From: Mucilaginibacter sp.
Lineage (GTDB): Bacteria > Bacteroidota > Bacteroidia > Sphingobacteriales > Sphingobacteriaceae
Assembly (NCBI GenBank): GCA_028288315.1
Contig: JAQBNY010000160.1
Location: 1-8,180 of the forward strand
Direction: 5' to 3'
Length of the DNA stretch: 8,180 nucleotides
The notes beneath the pieces are model-generated. The model was not told the DNA's origin. It searched no databases and saw only the letters and a list, made by a program, of their open reading frames with translations. Below, piece after piece: positions 1 to 6,042 of this stretch. How positions within the stretch are numbered: position 1 is the first letter of the stretch; every line of letters starts with the position of its first letter. Position numbers and translations under genes: made by a program.

Positions 1-91
1 ATAACACCTTTGCTCATTATACTTTATTTTGGAATAGAATTTGACTTTATATATATACTTAGTAACCGCCAAATTTATAAATTTATACGTT

Positions 92-99
92 TATATTTG
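92..99 (+). promoter_or_regulatory. Candidate Bacteroidota -7 promoter element (TAnnTTTG) for the lipoprotein/porin pair
   Basis: The octamer TATATTTG matches the Bacteroidota sigma-A -7 consensus TAnnTTTG exactly and ends 28 nt before the ATG at 128. Transcription would start near 104-107, giving a leader of about 20-25 nt. That would exclude the alternative in-frame TTG at 104 as start codon. No clear TTTG -33 partner lies 19-21 nt upstream, and the region is AT-rich, so a chance match is possible. Confidence 0.4.
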
Positions 100-127
100 A
101 ACCTTGAACTTTTACACCTTACAAAAA

Positions 128-1033
128 ATGAAAAGGGACCTTATTAAAGGAATTATATTAATCAGCGCGATAGTGCTGAGTTCCTGCTCCGTTAACAAAC
201 TCTCATCCAGCAAAAGCAGCAACGATGATGTATATTTTTCAAATGCTACCGCAGGTGAGGAACCAGAATATGCCGTTCAGCAAAGAACATACCGCCAGGA
301 TGCGGATGATCAATACAGCGACGATAATGACTATTATTACTATGATGATTATGCATCACGTATAAATCGTTTCAGCTATTATTCTCCATTTGGTTATTAT
401 GATTACGCTTACAGCCCATATGTTTATGGCGGTGGCTTTGGTATTGGTTTTGGATACGGAGGCTATGGATACTCCCCATTTGGTTATGGCCTTGGCTATG
501 GTTACGGTGGCTTAGGCTATGGCTTTGGAGGCTATTATGGTTATGGTGGGTTTGGTTACGGCGGCTTTGGCTACGGTTTAGGATATGGGTATGGATATGG
601 CTATTCGCCTTATTCTTACTGGGGTACAGGGTACGGTGGCGGTGGCTACTGGGGCCCAGTATCAGCTAATAATTCTTACGGCCCGCGCCCTAACAGAGGC
701 AACGGCAGTCCGGGTAGTTCAATTGGCGTTCCGCGTACATCTTACAGCGGCAGGGCCGCCAGTGTAGGCAGTGCGGGTTATTACTCAGGCAGGCCAAACA
801 GAGTAGGCGGTCCGGGTTCACAATCTTTAGGCAGACCGGGCAACTACGGTTCAACCGGCAGTGCACGCCCGGCACGTACCATGCGTGATGACAGGCCACA
901 GTATAGCAGGCCGCAACAACAACAACCAAATATTGAACGCGCACCACAACCTTCATACTCACCTCCACCTTCAGGCGGTGGTGGCGGCTCAAGTAGCGGC
1001 GGTGGCGGCGGTGGCAGACCAGTAAGACCTTAA
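128..1033 (+). CDS. Gly/Tyr-rich lipoprotein of unknown function
   Basis: This predicted 301-aa exported lipoprotein has no function I recognise. The start is taken at the ATG at 128; an upstream in-frame TTG at 104 would add eight residues ahead of a good signal peptide and overlaps the probable transcription start. The signal peptide has Lys/Arg residues, a hydrophobic core and a lipobox LSSC with Cys20 as the lipidation site. Residues 21-83 are polar with acidic clusters (DDNDYYYYDDY). Residues 84-178 are almost wholly Gly, Tyr and Phe in GYG/GGFG/YSPFGY repeats. Residues 180-262 are rich in Ser, Gly, Arg and Pro, followed by a QQQQ stretch, a PSYSPPPS segment and a Gly/Ser tail ending in RPVRP. 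The composition suggests a disordered, aromatic-sticker surface or periplasmic protein. No obvious surface-export signal (acidic residues straight after Cys20) is seen, so it may face the periplasm. It probably shares a transcript with the barrel gene 19 nt downstream. Confidence 0.85.
   Translation: MKRDLIKGIILISAIVLSSCSVNKLSSSKSSNDDVYFSNATAGEEPEYAVQQRTYRQDADDQYSDDNDYYYYDDYASRINRFSYYSPFGYYDYAYSPYVYGGGFGIGFGYGGYGYSPFGYGLGYGYGGLGYGFGGYYGYGGFGYGGFGYGLGYGYGYGYSPYSYWGTGYGGGGYWGPVSANNSYGPRPNRGNGSPGSSIGVPRTSYSGRAASVGSAGYYSGRPNRVGGPGSQSLGRPGNYGSTGSARPARTMRDDRPQYSRPQQQQPNIERAPQPSYSPPPSGGGGGSSSGGGGGGRPVRP
377..661 (+). repeat. Degenerate Gly-Tyr/Phe coding repeat tract
   Basis: This stretch encodes residues 84-178 of the lipoprotein and consists of imperfect short units such as ggctatggt, ggctttggt and tacggtggc. 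The hexapeptide YSPFGY occurs twice (residues 85-90 and 115-120), with a looser copy YSPYSY near 159. Synonymous codons vary between units (ggt/ggc/gga, tat/tac). That points to an old repeat kept by protein-level selection rather than a recent identical tandem expansion. Confidence 0.85.
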
Positions 1034-1052
1034 TTTTTTACACCCTATCATT

Positions 1053-2522
1053 ATGAAAATAAAATATATACTTAGTGTGATTGCTATAGTAGCAATCACG
1101 AAAAATAGCTTTGCCCAATATTCGCAGGATGTTATTCGCTTTTCTGGTGGGCAAACAGGTTCTACAGCACGTATTAAAGGTATTGGTAATGCAGGTACCG
1201 CAATAGGTGGCGATTTAAGCTCGATAAGTGGCAACCCTGCAGGTTTAGGTTTCCTCACTAAATCTGAGTTAAGCATTACTCCTGAATTTAACGGTTCAAA
1301 GGTAAAAGCTACTTATTTAGGCCAAACAGTTACTGATTCAAAAAACACAGGCAATGTTAATTATGCTGCATTTGCAGTTTATAACCAGTTAAGCAAACCC
1401 CGCGGTGCTGATAAAACCAAAGGCTGGTTAAGCGTAAACTATGGTGCCGCTTATAATCGCACTAATGATTTTTACGAAAACATACATTACAATGGTGTAA
1501 ACGCTAATAATACTATCAATAATTATTATGCAGACCAGGCAAATTCTTTTGGTGTTGCAAGTGGTACTTTAGCAGGCTGGGCCTATGGCCAAAACCTTAT
1601 AGATTTATATGGTGTTACCAACCCTACTTATCAAAGCAATGCATTTGGCAGCACTAACCAGGAAAATTTCACCTCCCGTACTGGCGGGCAATCTGCTTTA
1701 GATTTTTCTATAGGCGGTAACTACAGCAATAAATTATATATTGGTTTAGGCTTAAGCTTTACTACCTTAAGGTATAACTCTTCAAATACCTTTTATGAGG
1801 ACGGAAATGCATCTGTCTTAGAAGCTGGTGTCCCTACTAACCGCGCATACAGTTCGGCCTTTTCACAAGATCAGGTTACAAGAGGTAATGGTTTTGCTGC
1901 AAAATTGGGTGTTATTTATAAGCCTGTTGAAGCAGTACGCTTAGGTGCTACCTTTACATCACCAACTTTTTACAATGTTGATGATACCTACAGCGAAGGT
2001 CTTGCTACCAATATTACCAATAACGCAAGCTATACCGATGGGCCACAAAGCTATAGTTTAAATTATAACTTCCGTACGCCTTTAAAGTTGGCGGGGGGTG
2101 CAGCTGTATTTATTAAACAGTTTGGTTTTATTAGTGGCGATGTTGAATACATTGATTACAGCAGTGCACATATAAGCAGTAATCAGGATTTTGACGCAAC
2201 TAATGATAATACAACTATTAAAAGCCTGTACAAATCGGCTATTAACGCACGTGTTGGTGCCGAGGCCCGTATAACCAGTGGGTTTTTATTACGTGGAGGT
2301 TACGGTATACAAGGCGACGCCCGCAAGGCAAACGGAAGCGATATTAAAACCGCAAGCGGTGGTGTGGGTTTTCGTTTTGGCGCTTATTATGTTGATGCTA
2401 CTTACACACACGTTACAGGTAACCAAACTGTGTTCCCGTATGACATTGGTAGCCTTAGCCCAGGTGCCTTGTTAAACAGATCAACCGATAACGGTTACTT
2501 AACTTTAGGATACCGGTTTTAA
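1053..2522 (+). CDS. OmpP1/FadL-like outer-membrane beta-barrel protein
   Basis: This 489-aa protein is a predicted outer-membrane beta-barrel, probably of the OmpP1/FadL/TodX transport superfamily, whose members carry hydrophobic compounds across the outer membrane. A Sec signal peptide (MKIKYILSVIAIVAI core) ends in SFA, with cleavage expected before Gln22. The mature N-terminus carries GNAGTAIGGDLSSISGNPAG at about residues 45-64. This resembles the conserved FadL N-terminal region with its NPA(G/A)L motif, although FadL substrate specificity cannot be read from it. The rest alternates polar and aromatic residues as in beta-strands, is rich in Asn, Gly and Tyr, and ends in LGYRF; a C-terminal Phe is the usual barrel assembly signal. 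The length fits FadL-type barrels (about 400-500 aa). It lies 19 nt after the lipoprotein gene on the same strand and before a strong terminator, so the two are likely one operon. The alternative is another Bacteroidota barrel family such as PorV-like proteins. Confidence 0.8.
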   Translation: MKIKYILSVIAIVAITKNSFAQYSQDVIRFSGGQTGSTARIKGIGNAGTAIGGDLSSISGNPAGLGFLTKSELSITPEFNGSKVKATYLGQTVTDSKNTGNVNYAAFAVYNQLSKPRGADKTKGWLSVNYGAAYNRTNDFYENIHYNGVNANNTINNYYADQANSFGVASGTLAGWAYGQNLIDLYGVTNPTYQSNAFGSTNQENFTSRTGGQSALDFSIGGNYSNKLYIGLGLSFTTLRYNSSNTFYEDGNASVLEAGVPTNRAYSSAFSQDQVTRGNGFAAKLGVIYKPVEAVRLGATFTSPTFYNVDDTYSEGLATNITNNASYTDGPQSYSLNYNFRTPLKLAGGAAVFIKQFGFISGDVEYIDYSSAHISSNQDFDATNDNTTIKSLYKSAINARVGAEARITSGFLLRGGYGIQGDARKANGSDIKTASGGVGFRFGAYYVDATYTHVTGNQTVFPYDIGSLSPGALLNRSTDNGYLTLGYRF

Positions 2523-2542
2523 AGTTTGCAGAAAGCTACTTC

Positions 2543-2580
2543 ATAGAAAAGGCGATGAGTTAACTCACCGCCTTTTCTAT
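2543..2580. terminator. Bidirectional intrinsic terminator between the barrel gene and dps
   Basis: Arms 2543-2561 and 2562-2580 are complementary over 19 positions with one A/C mismatch. The inner GAGTTAACTC palindrome forms the tip, so the effective loop is about 4 nt. A GGCG/CGCC block sits in the stem. The plus-strand read ends in CCTTTTCTATTTTA and the minus-strand read has the equivalent U-rich end. It starts 21 nt after the barrel stop and lies 30 nt beyond the dps stop, so it can serve both convergent genes. Confidence 0.85.
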
Positions 2581-2609
2581 TTTATAAATTTTTACCTTTA
2601 TCTTTAGAA

Positions 2610-3089
2610 TTAATCCTCATTTACAAAAGAACGCAGCATCCAGGTGTTCTTTTCCTTAAATTGCATAAAGCGGTTAATCATATCGTTAGTACCGTCATCA
2701 CCCGCTTCTGATGTAATATCCAGTATCTGGCGCTCCATTTCTATAAGGGCAGCCATATCTTCAATAAGGGCCTTTACCATATCGGTATCTAACATACCAA
2801 TTGTGTTTATCTCTTTTAGGGTAGATGTAGTAATGTAATCATTAAAAGTGCTATAAGGTGGTTTACCCAATGTAAGGATCCTTTCAGCAAGCTCATCAAT
2901 AGTAGTTAAGGCCTCCGTGTATAATTCTTCAAACTTAACGTGTAATGTAAAAAAGCTTTTGCCCTTAACATTCCAATGGCAGCCACGTAACTTTTGGTAA
3001 TGTATATGATAGTTAGCCAGCAGATCGTTTAAATGATCAACTACGGGTTTAACCTTAACTTCTTCTAAGCTTATTTCTTTCGCATCCAT
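2610..3089 (-). CDS. dps: Dps family ferritin-like protein (DNA protection during starvation)
   Basis: This 159-aa cytoplasmic mini-ferritin would assemble as a dodecamer, oxidise Fe(II) with hydrogen peroxide and store the iron, limiting hydroxyl radical damage. The Dps signature is complete: CHWNVKG at residues 37-43, then LHVKFEELY at 49-57 and DELAERI at 65-71. The inter-subunit ferroxidase ligands are inferred by spacing against Listeria Dps (H31, H43, D58, E62) as His38, His50, Asp65 and Glu69; all are present. The length is normal for the family. The N-terminal tail is short and mixed in charge, without the Lys-rich extension that mediates DNA binding in E. coli Dps, so iron detoxification may matter more than DNA compaction. 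It is transcribed alone, divergent from the DUF4905-like gene, and ends at the bidirectional terminator. The ATG at 3089 is the only sensible start. Confidence 0.95.
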   Translation of the reverse strand: MDAKEISLEEVKVKPVVDHLNDLLANYHIHYQKLRGCHWNVKGKSFFTLHVKFEELYTEALTTIDELAERILTLGKPPYSTFNDYITTSTLKEINTIGMLDTDMVKALIEDMAALIEMERQILDITSEAGDDGTNDMINRFMQFKEKNTWMLRSFVNED

Positions 3090-3138
3090 AACATTATATT
3101 GTTTTTTTGAAAAACAGCCTTTGGCGGCTATTGTTTAT

Positions 3139-3146
3139 CAAACTTA
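3139..3146 (-). promoter_or_regulatory. Candidate -7 promoter element of dps
   Basis: On the minus strand this octamer reads TAAGTTTG, a perfect TAnnTTTG match, 49 nt upstream of the dps ATG. It would place the transcript start near 3132 and give a leader of about 43 nt. A TTTG occurs further upstream (3177-3180 region) but with a spacer near 30 nt, too long for a normal -33 box. I see no recognisable OxyR or PerR operator. Confidence 0.45.
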
Positions 3147-3182
3147 AATACTTTTAATATTAATACCTCATATTTGCAAATT

Positions 3183-3944
3183 ATGACAATGCTGCAACCA
3201 TACATATCTCAAAACTTAAATGGCATCATATGGCGACTCGAAATTGACGAGCTAACCGATACTATGGTTGTAGAAGTACGCAACGAACAGGATAAGCAAA
3301 CCACGTTTACATCCATTTCCTTAAAAAGCGGTAACGTTAACTTTACAGATTTTAAAACGCCCGAGAGATGGCTCACCGGTATTGAAGCAATATATAATAA
3401 TGTTATCCTGCTTCACCATTATAAACATGAATCTGGCCCGGAGCATAGAGCGGTAATTGCTATTGATGCCATTACAGCTAACGATATTTGGAGCAACTAC
3501 AGTATTGCTTTTGACCACATGAGCATTAACGGGCCAATTGTATATAATGCCAGCATACAAACAAAAAAAAACTTACTGGCTGATATTAGTACAGGCGAAA
3601 TTAAACGGCCTTATGATGAGCATACCGATAAACCTTTGGACAATAGTATAGTCATACCTTATGTTACAACCCCAGACCAAATGATACCGGGGAGTTTGCC
3701 TGCCGAAGCCTACGGAAATATAGTACATTACCTTAATCACAATAAATACAGAATTGTATCTTTGCACACATTTAAAAACGGGGCGCTGCAACAGCACCTG
3801 TTTATAATGGATGGTTTTGATATTGTTTACCAGGATTTATTAAATACAGGCATACAAAAATTACAGCCGGAGGCGTTTGTATTACATAAAAATGCTTTGG
3901 TATACATAAAAAACAAAACCGAAATAAAGGTTTTAAACCTATAA
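3183..3944 (+). CDS. DUF4905-like protein of unknown function
   Basis: This 253-aa protein has no signal peptide or membrane segment and so is predicted to be cytoplasmic. It resembles what I recall of the Bacteroidota family DUF4905: an early IIWRLEID motif, a VEVRNE strand, a GxVNFTDF segment followed by PERWLTGIEA, a HHYKHESGPEHRAVIAIDA block, and alternating strand-like segments to the end, suggesting a beta-rich or propeller-like fold. That match is from memory and should be confirmed by profile search. The start is the ATG at 3183 rather than an in-frame TTG at 3174; a second ATG at 3189 is also possible. It opens a probable operon with the LysM protein (21 nt downstream) and udk. A run of nine A (3563-3571) lies in the coding sequence. 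Confidence 0.8.
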   Translation: MTMLQPYISQNLNGIIWRLEIDELTDTMVVEVRNEQDKQTTFTSISLKSGNVNFTDFKTPERWLTGIEAIYNNVILLHHYKHESGPEHRAVIAIDAITANDIWSNYSIAFDHMSINGPIVYNASIQTKKNLLADISTGEIKRPYDEHTDKPLDNSIVIPYVTTPDQMIPGSLPAEAYGNIVHYLNHNKYRIVSLHTFKNGALQQHLFIMDGFDIVYQDLLNTGIQKLQPEAFVLHKNALVYIKNKTEIKVLNL

Positions 3945-3965
3945 ATTACTGATTAATAATTTATT

Positions 3966-4973
3966 ATGAAATTAAAAATACTGTTATTATCTACTATACT
4001 GCTCTCCATGTCCTCGTTAATTTATGCCAGCACTGTTGTAGATTCTGTAGGTATTGAGAACCTTAATGGTAAAAAAGTTATCCTGCACAAGCTTGATCCA
4101 AAAGATAATTACTACTCAATAGGCCGTCGTTATGGCATCAACCCAAAAGTAATTCAGCAGTTTAATAATAATGCCACCATGCAAATTGGCAAAGTTATTA
4201 AAGTACCAACTGAACGTTCAATTGTTGAAAGCACTGCGCCTGTTCAGTCAAAACAACAACCGCAAACAAAACCAGCTAAACAGCCTGCTTTAACATCACA
4301 GCAAGCATCTGCATCGGCACAAAGCAAACCCGTTGTACAGCAGCCGGCAAGTACAACTCTTCCTTCGGCTAAGCACATTGAACAAAAAACCGCGCAGGAA
4401 GTAGCCAACAGCAATGCAAGCAGTGCCACTAATCAGCAATACAAAGTATCGGCTGGTGAAACGCTTTATTCTATTGCGAAACGTTTTGGTACCACTGTTG
4501 AGGATATAGTTGCCATTAATAAACTAACATCTGCAATAGTACCCGGCCAGATATTACAGGTAAGATCAGGTGTACCTGCATCTACGCCGCCATCTGCCGG
4601 AACGGCAGATACAGCCCTTGCAAAACGCGATTCAACATATGTGGCGCCGGATAGCCTGAGCCGCCATTTGGCCACTAATAAATATGGCTTGTTTGAAAAA
4701 AACGAAAAGGGCGTGGCCACATGGATAGATGATACCAGCCTTGACCCAAATAAAACTTTAGTATTACATCGTACAGCCCCTATAGGCACAGTAATGCGCA
4801 TAACCAATCCTATGAATAACCGTTCTACATTTGCCAAGGTAGTTGGTCGTTTTACTGATAATGAATCAAACAAAGATGCCATAATTGTGGTGACCAAGAA
4901 TGTTGCTCAATCATTAGGCGCGCTGGATAAACGTTTTCATGTAAATATTAGTTACGGTACTCCGAATGAATAA
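3966..4973 (+). CDS. Exported LysM protein with divergent RlpA-like double-psi beta-barrel
   Basis: This 335-aa envelope protein is probably tethered to peptidoglycan. A signal peptide (residues 1 to about 21, ending in IYAS) is followed by a first LysM-like domain at about 37-81 (NYYSIGRRYGINPKVIQQFN, then GKVIKVP). A Gln/Ala/Ser/Pro-rich linker spans about 88-155, and a canonical second LysM covers 159-200 (YKVSAGETLYSIAKRFGT, then IVPGQILQVRS). Residues about 240-331 look like an RlpA-type double-psi barrel: LHRTAPIGTVMRITNPMNNR aligns with the RlpA segment around AAHRTLPFGT..VTN..NGRS, and NVAQSLGALDKRFHVNISY with its end. His268 matches the conserved RlpA His, but the NDRGPF segment with the catalytic Asp is replaced by VGRFTDNES. 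A lytic transglycosylase activity is therefore doubtful, and a structural or binding role is more likely. It overlaps udk by 8 nt. Confidence 0.88.
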   Translation: MKLKILLLSTILLSMSSLIYASTVVDSVGIENLNGKKVILHKLDPKDNYYSIGRRYGINPKVIQQFNNNATMQIGKVIKVPTERSIVESTAPVQSKQQPQTKPAKQPALTSQQASASAQSKPVVQQPASTTLPSAKHIEQKTAQEVANSNASSATNQQYKVSAGETLYSIAKRFGTTVEDIVAINKLTSAIVPGQILQVRSGVPASTPPSAGTADTALAKRDSTYVAPDSLSRHLATNKYGLFEKNEKGVATWIDDTSLDPNKTLVLHRTAPIGTVMRITNPMNNRSTFAKVVGRFTDNESNKDAIIVVTKNVAQSLGALDKRFHVNISYGTPNE

Positions 4974-5601
4974 ACCTTTTGTTATTGGTATTGCTGGTGG
5001 AAGCGGTTCTGGCAAGACCTTTTTTCTGAAATGTTTTTTAGAGCATTTTACTGTAGATGAACTGTGCCTGGTATCTCAGGATGATTATTATATCCCGGTT
5101 GCCCATAACATGACTAAAGAGGAGAACAAGCTATATAACTTTGATTTGCCATCAACTATTGACCATGCCCATTTTGAGGATGATATAGCCAAGCTAATAA
5201 ATAATCAAACGGTTACAAAGCAGGAGTACACTTTTAATAAACCCAATGCCATCCCTAAATTGATGGAAATAAGGCCTGCTCCTATCTTAATTGTAGAGGG
5301 TTTGTTCATTCTGCATTTTAAAAAAATAGCCAGCCAGTTAGATATGACTATATTTATTGAAGCTGATGAAGAGATTGCCTTGCAGCGCCGTCTGAAACGC
5401 GATTTGCTGGAGCGTGGCTACTCGCATGATGATGTTAAGTACAAATGGACCAACCATGTTGTACCGGCTTATAATGAGTATCTATTACCCTATCGCGAAG
5501 GATGCGACAAATTAATTATTAATAATACCCAGTTTGCTGATGATATTATCCGTATTACTGATGAAATTTCGCAGGAATTAAGAGAGAAGGTATTGAGCTA
5601 A
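4966..5601 (+). CDS. udk: Uridine kinase
   Basis: This 211-aa cytoplasmic enzyme phosphorylates uridine (and usually cytidine) to the monophosphate using a nucleoside triphosphate, in pyrimidine salvage. The Walker A loop GGSGSGKT lies at residues 11-18. QDDYY at 38-42 corresponds to the HDSYY-type substrate/Mg site, NFDLPSTID at 58-66 to the NFDHP motif, LIVEGLFIL to the Walker B-like strand, and RRLKRDLLERG to the Arg-rich lid. The length is that of E. coli Udk. The usual His of NFDHP is Leu61 here. The ATG is embedded in the end of the LysM gene (ATGAATAA), so translation is probably coupled to that gene. No convincing terminator follows, and the next gene converges 20 nt beyond the stop. 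Confidence 0.93.
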   Translation: MNKPFVIGIAGGSGSGKTFFLKCFLEHFTVDELCLVSQDDYYIPVAHNMTKEENKLYNFDLPSTIDHAHFEDDIAKLINNQTVTKQEYTFNKPNAIPKLMEIRPAPILIVEGLFILHFKKIASQLDMTIFIEADEEIALQRRLKRDLLERGYSHDDVKYKWTNHVVPAYNEYLLPYREGCDKLIINNTQFADDIIRITDEISQELREKVLS

Positions 5602-5621
5602 CGAAAAAGAACTTTTCAGCA

Positions 5622-5894
5622 TCAATCACAATTAAGCAAAAGCTCGTAATACTTTTTCATTAAAATAGTATCGTAATTTACCAGGGAGTTGTAAGCCTCG
5701 GTAACCAGCTCATTTAGTATGGACGAGCCAAGCTGCCCCGCCCCGTTTGGGATGGAATCATAATAAGTAATTAATTCTTTAACCCTGATAATCTCGTACA
5801 ATAACTTTTGTATAAGGTGGGCTTGTCCCTCCTCATGCATACTGGGAGCATTATTGAGAAAATCTAACGGATCATTAGCAGGAGTAGATGTCAT
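5622..5894 (-). CDS. Small uncharacterised helical protein
   Basis: This 90-aa protein is one I do not recognise. The start is taken at the ATG at 5894; a TTG at 5900 would add two residues. It has no signal peptide, membrane segment, Cys cluster or DNA-binding motif. The sequence is acidic, with a Pro/Asp/Asn-rich N-terminus and two long predicted amphipathic helices: about residues 19-47 (EEGQAHLIQKLLYEIIRVKE and on) and 58-88 (SILNELVTEAYNSLVNYDTI and on). They are separated by a loop DSIPNGAGQLGS. This suggests a small helical-hairpin dimer. Leu/Ile spacing and ordinary composition support real coding. It converges on udk and lies downstream of the pnp terminator on the same strand, so it probably has its own promoter, but I see no clear TAnnTTTG element before it. 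Confidence 0.7.
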   Translation of the reverse strand: MTSTPANDPLDFLNNAPSMHEEGQAHLIQKLLYEIIRVKELITYYDSIPNGAGQLGSSILNELVTEAYNSLVNYDTILMKKYYELLLNCD

Positions 5895-5988
5895 TTGCAA
5901 AATAGGACCGGCTTTTGTTTCTTGATATAACTACACTAACTAAAATAAACCAACAAGCTTAAACTTTGTTTTGTTTATTAAAATCTTA

Positions 5989-6031
5989 AACAAATAACAA
6001 AACCCTCTTTAGGAGGGTTTTGTTATTTGTT
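5989..6031 (-). terminator. Intrinsic terminator of pnp
   Basis: Arms 5989-6007 and 6013-6031 form a perfect 19-bp stem with a 5-nt loop (6008-6012) and a GAGGG/CCCTC core at the tip. On the minus strand it begins 11 nt after the pnp stop codon and its 3' arm reads GTTTTGTTATTTGTTT, a U-rich end. The A/T-rich outer stem makes it symmetric, so it could also stop transcripts arriving from the other side. Confidence 0.85.
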
Positions 6032-6042
6032 ATTGTGTCTGA

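Noticed and set aside
70..77. Minus-strand TAAATTTG, a TAnnTTTG match that could be a divergent promoter for a gene left of the window.
   Set aside because: The area is extremely AT-rich, no -33 partner is seen, and no minus-strand gene is visible to support it.
46..1076. A 13-nt identical string (atatatacttagt) upstream of the lipoprotein gene (around 51-63) and at the start of the barrel gene (around 1064-1076).
   Set aside because: A 13-nt AT-rich match within 8 kb is expected by chance, and flanking sequence does not extend the similarity into a duplication.
690..1276. Overlapping minus-strand open frames opposite the lipoprotein and barrel genes (690-992 and 989-1276).
   Set aside because: They are antisense shadows of well-supported coding sequence, with implausible composition and no initiation context.
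4244..4897. Minus-strand open frames opposite the LysM gene, one Cys/Ala-rich.
   Set aside because: The Cys/Ala/Leu composition is the mirror of the Gln/Ala/Ser linker codons; the plus-strand gene has clear domains.
5602..5617. Weak inverted repeat GAAAA/TTTTC between udk and the convergent small gene as a terminator.
   Set aside because: Only five A-T-rich pairs, no GC core and no U-tract; it is not a credible terminator.
5961..6031. The gttttgtttatt stretch at 5968-5979 resembles one arm of the pnp terminator and might form an alternative anti-terminator pairing.
   Set aside because: Pairing would be gapped and purely A-T rich, far weaker than the perfect 19-bp terminator stem, and it is transcribed after the hairpin on the pnp strand.
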